Assembly (NCBI RefSeq): GCF_013032505.1 | Contig: NZ_WQCG01000012.1 | Coordinates: forward strand, 1-64,000 | DNA: 64,000 bases | DNA from: Ruegeria atlantica | GTDB lineage: Bacteria > Pseudomonadota > Alphaproteobacteria > Rhodobacterales > Rhodobacteraceae | Direction: 5' to 3' | Shown: one piece after another, positions 60,325 through 64,000 of the stretch | Layout of the letters: each line of letters begins with the position of its first letter | Position numbering within the stretch: the stretch's first letter is position 1 | Translations under genes and position numbers: made by a program | Notes under the pieces: model-generated | Database searches by the model: none | Told to the model about the DNA's origin: nothing | Seen by the model: the letters and a program-made list of their open reading frames with translations, nothing else

Positions 60325-62681
60325 GTGATATCCTTCCAGAAGTTGGGGTTTTGTCGCCAGTCAGGGTCGGTGAACGCTTTGCCGTTCGATCCGCTCAGAA
60401 CGCGGAGCAGGGGGCCGAGCGCGCTCAGATCGACATCGAGCCAGACAGACTCGTTGCCTTTTTTCATGAGCATCACCCGGTCCCCGAAATGAGACCGGAG
60501 CGCGCCAAGCTCGGTGTTGTTCAACCCAATTTTTCGGTAGTCGTTCTCGTCGCCGTCGCGGGACGGGAAAAAGAGCTTTGTGCTGGTGTTTTCCAGGATC
60601 GACTTGCTGGCCCGCGACGACAGGATGTGGTCGGGGATCTGCGTCATCATCATCATGACAACGTCCAGCTTGCGGAACGTGGTGTAGCCGTTTGTCAGGA
60701 TTTTCGCGCCATATTCGTTCCCGGCAATCACCCAGGCTTCATCGATGACGAAGAGCGTTGGCACTTTTTCCGCGCAGCGGCGCTCGATCCGGCGCATCAC
60801 GTAGCTGATCCAAGCCAGCCGCACCAGCCCGTCATCCAGAACCTCGGATATATCAAACACCAGGTGCCGGTCACCGGCGGCAAAGGGATCTTCGCCCCCC
60901 GCGCCAAACATCCAGTCCAGACGTCCCCCGCTGGCCCATTCACCCGCCCGCTTGAACAGGGCACGCCCGTCATCGAAAGCTTTGAACCGATCCCGCAATG
61001 AATCGAAATTCTGCAGGGGCGGTGGCAACGTGGCATTTGCCTGGCAAGCGCGGGTGATCTCTTCTTTCTGTTCCGGTGAGAGGGTGTCGTCGTAGCTCAT
61101 CAGGGCCGTGACCCAATTTGCCAGCCAGCTTTGCCCAGCCTTGTCGGTCTCGGTGCAAAACGGGTTCATGCCGGTGGGCTCCCCCACACGCACACGGCTG
61201 TATCTTGCGCCAAGCGCCCGAAGCGGGGCCTCCATCGCGTGATCCTTGTCGAAGGCAATGATCCGGGCACCTTGGGCGACGGCCGATGTCGCCAAAAGCA
61301 TTGCGATCACGGTCTTGCCGGAGCCGTTCGGACCCAGAACAAGCGTATGACCGGAAGGCAGGTTTTCCGGGTCGTCACTGGTTCGGGCCGCATGAAGAGA
61401 CAGATCGTATCGGTCGCCCTGCGTGGTGGGGAATGTCGCCAGCGGGCCGGGCCAGGGCAGTTTGCTTGCCGGGAGGCCCCCGGGGCGCATGTGAAACGCG
61501 ACCATGTCGGCAAAATTCTGGTCGGTGATCAGTTCCTCGCGCGTCCGGAAGGCAAAATTGCCCGGATGCTGCGCGAAATACACCGCCCGGGCCGAGAAGG
61601 ATTCCCGCTTTAACGTGCCGCCCGCGATCTGGATAGATCCGGTGATGTGCCGTTCGGCAATCTGCAATTCCGGCTCTGTGCCAAAGACGCAGATCGAAAG
61701 GTGGTGCTTTCCGGCCGAGAGCGTGCCCGAGGCAATCCCGTCGGCAAAGATAGACAGGTCGTCTTCCAGTGACTTGGCTTTGTCACCGGCGGAGCGCATA
61801 CGCCCGGACTGGACGCGTTCCTTTTCCTGCGCCTGTGTCCGGGTGAGCGGAAGATAGGATTGCGTGATCACCACATCCACCGGCAGGTCCAGGCTGTCGA
61901 ATATGCCGGGAAAGGAGGCGAGGGGATAATTCTTGAGGGAAAAGACGCGCAGACGGCGCTCCTGACCGGTCACCGTATCGATCCTGGCGGATTTGCCCTG
62001 AAACAGCACATCCTCTTGCGGCATGTTGAACGCAATCGGTTCGGCAATGTTGGAATGGATGATCGGCTGGTACCGCCCGTTCAACAGCATCCCGTAATAC
62101 CCGAGCCATTTCCCTTCGCTGATGCGCAGCCGGCGCACACGGTCATCGCCCAGAGTTCCGGCCAATGCCGAAAACACACCGTCGAGCTGGTCCATCAGTT
62201 CACGGCGTTCCTCGTCGATGGTTTGACCAGCGAGACCGAAGATCTGCTTGGCCCTTGCGTCCCTGCGCTGCTGCAGGACAGCACTCAGGATGATCTTGCG
62301 TTCTTTCAGCCGGCCCTGTTCGGCAGAGTCTTTCAGTGCCTCGGCCAGGGCACCGGCAAACCCGTCCCGATCTGTGATCGCATGACCGGTTTCCGCAGGG
62401 ACGGTCAGGCGATGGATGTAAAAGGCAACCTCTTGCGGAGTATGGCGCAAAACACGCTCATAGCGTTCCGCCAGAAACTCAAACTCACCCTCATCCAGCG
62501 TATTCGCATTGATGCCGGTGATTTCCGCCGCACCGATCAGCCCGCCATTGCGGGTCGAGATGGTGCGGTCATCCACGACCAGGCCGTAAGGCAGCATCTG
62601 GAACAGATGTATTTCGTCCTTGCGCCAGGTCGGTTCCAGCAGGGAGCGTGCGACGGACCACATTTCGGCAGGTTTAGGCAC
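60321..62681 (-). CDS. virB4: VirB4 ATPase
   Basis: 786 residues. The N-terminal CagE/TrbE domain has SKLPWPGPLATFPTTQGDR; the C-terminal motor has Walker A LVLGPNGSGKTVIAML (about residue 450), GARIIAFDKDHAMEAPLRAL, Walker B TLFVIDEAWVIAGNEYG and MMMTQIPDHILSSRAS. Energises T4SS assembly and substrate transfer. Overlaps virB3 by 8 bp. Confidence 0.93.
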   Translation of the reverse strand: MPKPAEMWSVARSLLEPTWRKDEIHLFQMLPYGLVVDDRTISTRNGGLIGAAEITGINANTLDEGEFEFLAERYERVLRHTPQEVAFYIHRLTVPAETGHAITDRDGFAGALAEALKDSAEQGRLKERKIILSAVLQQRRDARAKQIFGLAGQTIDEERRELMDQLDGVFSALAGTLGDDRVRRLRISEGKWLGYYGMLLNGRYQPIIHSNIAEPIAFNMPQEDVLFQGKSARIDTVTGQERRLRVFSLKNYPLASFPGIFDSLDLPVDVVITQSYLPLTRTQAQEKERVQSGRMRSAGDKAKSLEDDLSIFADGIASGTLSAGKHHLSICVFGTEPELQIAERHITGSIQIAGGTLKRESFSARAVYFAQHPGNFAFRTREELITDQNFADMVAFHMRPGGLPASKLPWPGPLATFPTTQGDRYDLSLHAARTSDDPENLPSGHTLVLGPNGSGKTVIAMLLATSAVAQGARIIAFDKDHAMEAPLRALGARYSRVRVGEPTGMNPFCTETDKAGQSWLANWVTALMSYDDTLSPEQKEEITRACQANATLPPPLQNFDSLRDRFKAFDDGRALFKRAGEWASGGRLDWMFGAGGEDPFAAGDRHLVFDISEVLDDGLVRLAWISYVMRRIERRCAEKVPTLFVIDEAWVIAGNEYGAKILTNGYTTFRKLDVVMMMMTQIPDHILSSRASKSILENTSTKLFFPSRDGDENDYRKIGLNNTELGALRSHFGDRVMLMKKGNESVWLDVDLSALGPLLRVLSGSNGKAFTDPDWRQNPNFWKDIT

Positions 62682-62952
62682 TGTAAAAGTCCCCCCCGTG
62701 ATGTTTCCGGTTCCGGGTTCTTGGTGTTCTGGAAAGGGTTACGAACAGGATGCGAAAGAATTCAGGTTCCCATTCATAAAAAAGGCGCAGGGCTGTGTAG
62801 AACACAAAAGCCGTCACGATTGCCGGGGTGACGCCCAACCAGTAGAACGCCGCAAATGTCACCCCTGCAATGACCATCAGGTAAAGGGCGGGCAGGCCAC
62901 CCCATTCAGCGGAACGGCTCAGGCCGCGATAGAGCTTGTTGCTGCGCGCCAT
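62674..62952 (-). CDS. virB3: VirB3 inner-membrane protein
   Basis: About 92 residues from the ATG at 62952 (an extension to 62982 lies inside virB2). KLYRGLSRSAEWGGLPALYL, then two membrane segments (LMVIAGVTFAAFYWLGV, AIVTAFVFYTALRLF) and the conserved YEWEPEFFRIL. Works with VirB4 in pilus assembly. Starts one base after the virB2 stop. Confidence 0.85.
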   Translation of the reverse strand: MARSNKLYRGLSRSAEWGGLPALYLMVIAGVTFAAFYWLGVTPAIVTAFVFYTALRLFYEWEPEFFRILFVTLSRTPRTRNRKHHGGDFYSA

Positions 62953-62953
62953 C

Positions 62954-63238
62954 TTACGAGCCACCAATAAAAGTGTCGGCAAGCCCGACGACCGCGCCGA
63001 TCAGCACGGAGGCAATTGGCAGCTTGAGAGACCCCCAACCGAAGATGTAGACCACAAGGCCCCAGATGAAGCCAATGGCGGCGATCGTCACGCCAAGGAG
63101 TTTCGAATCCGCCAGGGTTTCTCGCACCCAATCGCCAATGGCGTCGTTCAGCCAACCGGCATGGGCGGGCGCTGTGCTCACACAAATCAGTGTCAGTGAG
63201 AAAAAGATCACTTGCTGTAAGAATGGAGATCGTTTCAT
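62954..63238 (-). CDS. virB2: VirB2 major pilin
   Basis: 94 residues: signal peptide (QQVIFFSLTLICVSTAPAHA), then two hydrophobic helices (GVTIAAIGFIWGLVVYIFG, PIASVLIGAVVGLADTFI), the usual VirB2 layout. Start overlaps the virB1 stop by one base. Confidence 0.85.
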   Translation of the reverse strand: MKRSPFLQQVIFFSLTLICVSTAPAHAGWLNDAIGDWVRETLADSKLLGVTIAAIGFIWGLVVYIFGWGSLKLPIASVLIGAVVGLADTFIGGS

Positions 63239-63969
63239 CAGGATGTGCTCACTTTGCTGAGAATGGTCCGGACGTAGTGCCGGGTTTCAGAGAACGGGGG
63301 GACGCCGCCGTACTGGATGACGCGATGAGGGCCTGCGTTGTAAGCGGCCAATGCCAGCTCCCATGTGCCAAAGGCGCGATACTGCGCCGCCAGGTATCGG
63401 GCGCCACCATCCAGATTTTCCGCCGGGGCTTTTGGATCAACGCCCAGATCTCTCGCGGTGCCGGGCATAAGCTGGGCAAAGCCGATTGCGCCCTTTGGAG
63501 ACACGGCATCGGCGCGAAACCGGCTTTCCTGCCAGATCAGGGTCATGAACAGGTCAGCCGGAATGCCATGCCGGTGCGCCGCCGCGCGGACCTCCGCGAC
63601 GATCCGCGCGCGCGACCAGCCGCCCGACGGGCCTTTGGGACGCGGAGCGCGACCTGAAATCTCTGTTTCGCCGGAAGTATATGGCTGCTTGGTTTCTCGT
63701 ACTGACTTCGTGGTTTCCCGGTCGTGCAGCCGCATCGGCTGGACAACACCCTCAACGAGTTCCGCTCGTGCCCCATTCAGATAGACACTGCCGTCCGGTT
63801 CATACTCGATGACCTGCGCGTCTCCAGCGTTGGTGAACGACAAGAAAAAGAGCAGAACGAGCGTGAACGCCACACCCCAACAGGATGTGAGTGACGCATT
63901 CTTGTGCCTGCCACGAGGCTGCTTTAGGCAGGAGGTATCGTTCCGGTCCCATTTCCAGATGGTCTGCAA
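63238..63969 (-). CDS. virB1: VirB1 lytic transglycosylase
   Basis: 243 residues with a membrane/signal segment at about 30-50 (WGVAFTLVLLFFLSFTNAGD). SLT domain: IPADLFMTLIWQESRFRADA with the catalytic Glu, SPKGAIGFAQLMPGTARDLG, GGARYLAAQYRAFG and ALAAYNAGPHRVIQYGG. It opens peptidoglycan for T4SS assembly. First virB gene; the promoter probably lies close to or beyond the right window edge. Confidence 0.92.
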   Translation of the reverse strand: MQTIWKWDRNDTSCLKQPRGRHKNASLTSCWGVAFTLVLLFFLSFTNAGDAQVIEYEPDGSVYLNGARAELVEGVVQPMRLHDRETTKSVRETKQPYTSGETEISGRAPRPKGPSGGWSRARIVAEVRAAAHRHGIPADLFMTLIWQESRFRADAVSPKGAIGFAQLMPGTARDLGVDPKAPAENLDGGARYLAAQYRAFGTWELALAAYNAGPHRVIQYGGVPPFSETRHYVRTILSKVSTS

Positions 63970-64000
63970 CGATCCCCCTCTCCCTCTTTTTACCGTGCCA

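Noticed and set aside
1..64000. tRNA or rRNA genes
   Set aside because: None recognised by eye; a tRNA scan would be needed to exclude a decayed tRNA at an attachment site.

Overview
The window looks like accessory DNA of a marine alphaproteobacterium of the Rhodobacteraceae (Roseobacter group). The reasons are RepC/ParB-type replicon remnants, a VirB/VirD4 conjugation system with a MOBP-type relaxase, ArdC-type antirestriction, RTX proteins and the general gene style. It is probably a conjugative plasmid or an integrated conjugative element carrying a lot of cargo. No rRNA, tRNA or CRISPR array was recognised by eye.

Layout. (1) 1-5.8 kb: the end of one RTX protein, a second complete RTX protein with seven 55-residue repeats, and a graveyard of plasmid genes: a dprA broken by two one-base indels, a phosphoribosyltransferase, a second dprA tail, a parB start fused to a decayed repC, and a tyrosine-recombinase tail. 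(2) 5.9-30 kb: a hotspot of unrelated cargo genes in one- or two-gene units, separated by decayed DNA that carries a dispersed repeat of about 115 bp. Cargo includes a Mrr-like nuclease, an ATP-grasp protein, a short integrase, a ParDE toxin-antitoxin pair, an XRE-ImmA pair, a nucleotidyltransferase-lipase pair, a membrane/secreted pair and a sulfatase operon with an AraC regulator. It also holds a two-gene unit made of a thymidylate-synthase homologue with a dCMP-type Asn-to-Asp change and an aGPT-Pplase3-like protein. (3) 30.8-36.9 kb: the DNA-processing half of the conjugation system: small proteins, ArdC, a hairpin-rich candidate oriT with a TATCCTG nic-like site, MobC and relaxase. (4) 37.1-50.2 kb: a tightly packed 14-gene operon on the minus strand. 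(5) 50.8-64 kb: virD4 and virB11-virB1 on the minus strand, followed by a protein that resembles the C-terminal half of the relaxase.

The most striking system is the 37-50 kb operon. It begins with a 56-residue LysW-type amino-group carrier protein (C-terminal EDWGE) and continues with LysX, LysY, LysZ and LysK homologues, a short-chain dehydrogenase, an EgtD-like methyltransferase, an MFS transporter, a DegT-type aminotransferase, a split transketolase, a beta-sandwich-like protein, a BtrH-like protein and a sulfotransferase. Carrier, ligase, kinase, reductase, transketolase and aminotransferase together match the carrier-protein route to 2,6-diamino-5,7-dihydroxyheptanoate known from Streptomyces vazabitide/azinomycin-type pathways. 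The sulfotransferase suggests activation for aziridine or ring closure. The tailoring set and the setting inside a proteobacterial conjugation module look unusual. Products and functions are inferred from sequence only; no database search was possible.
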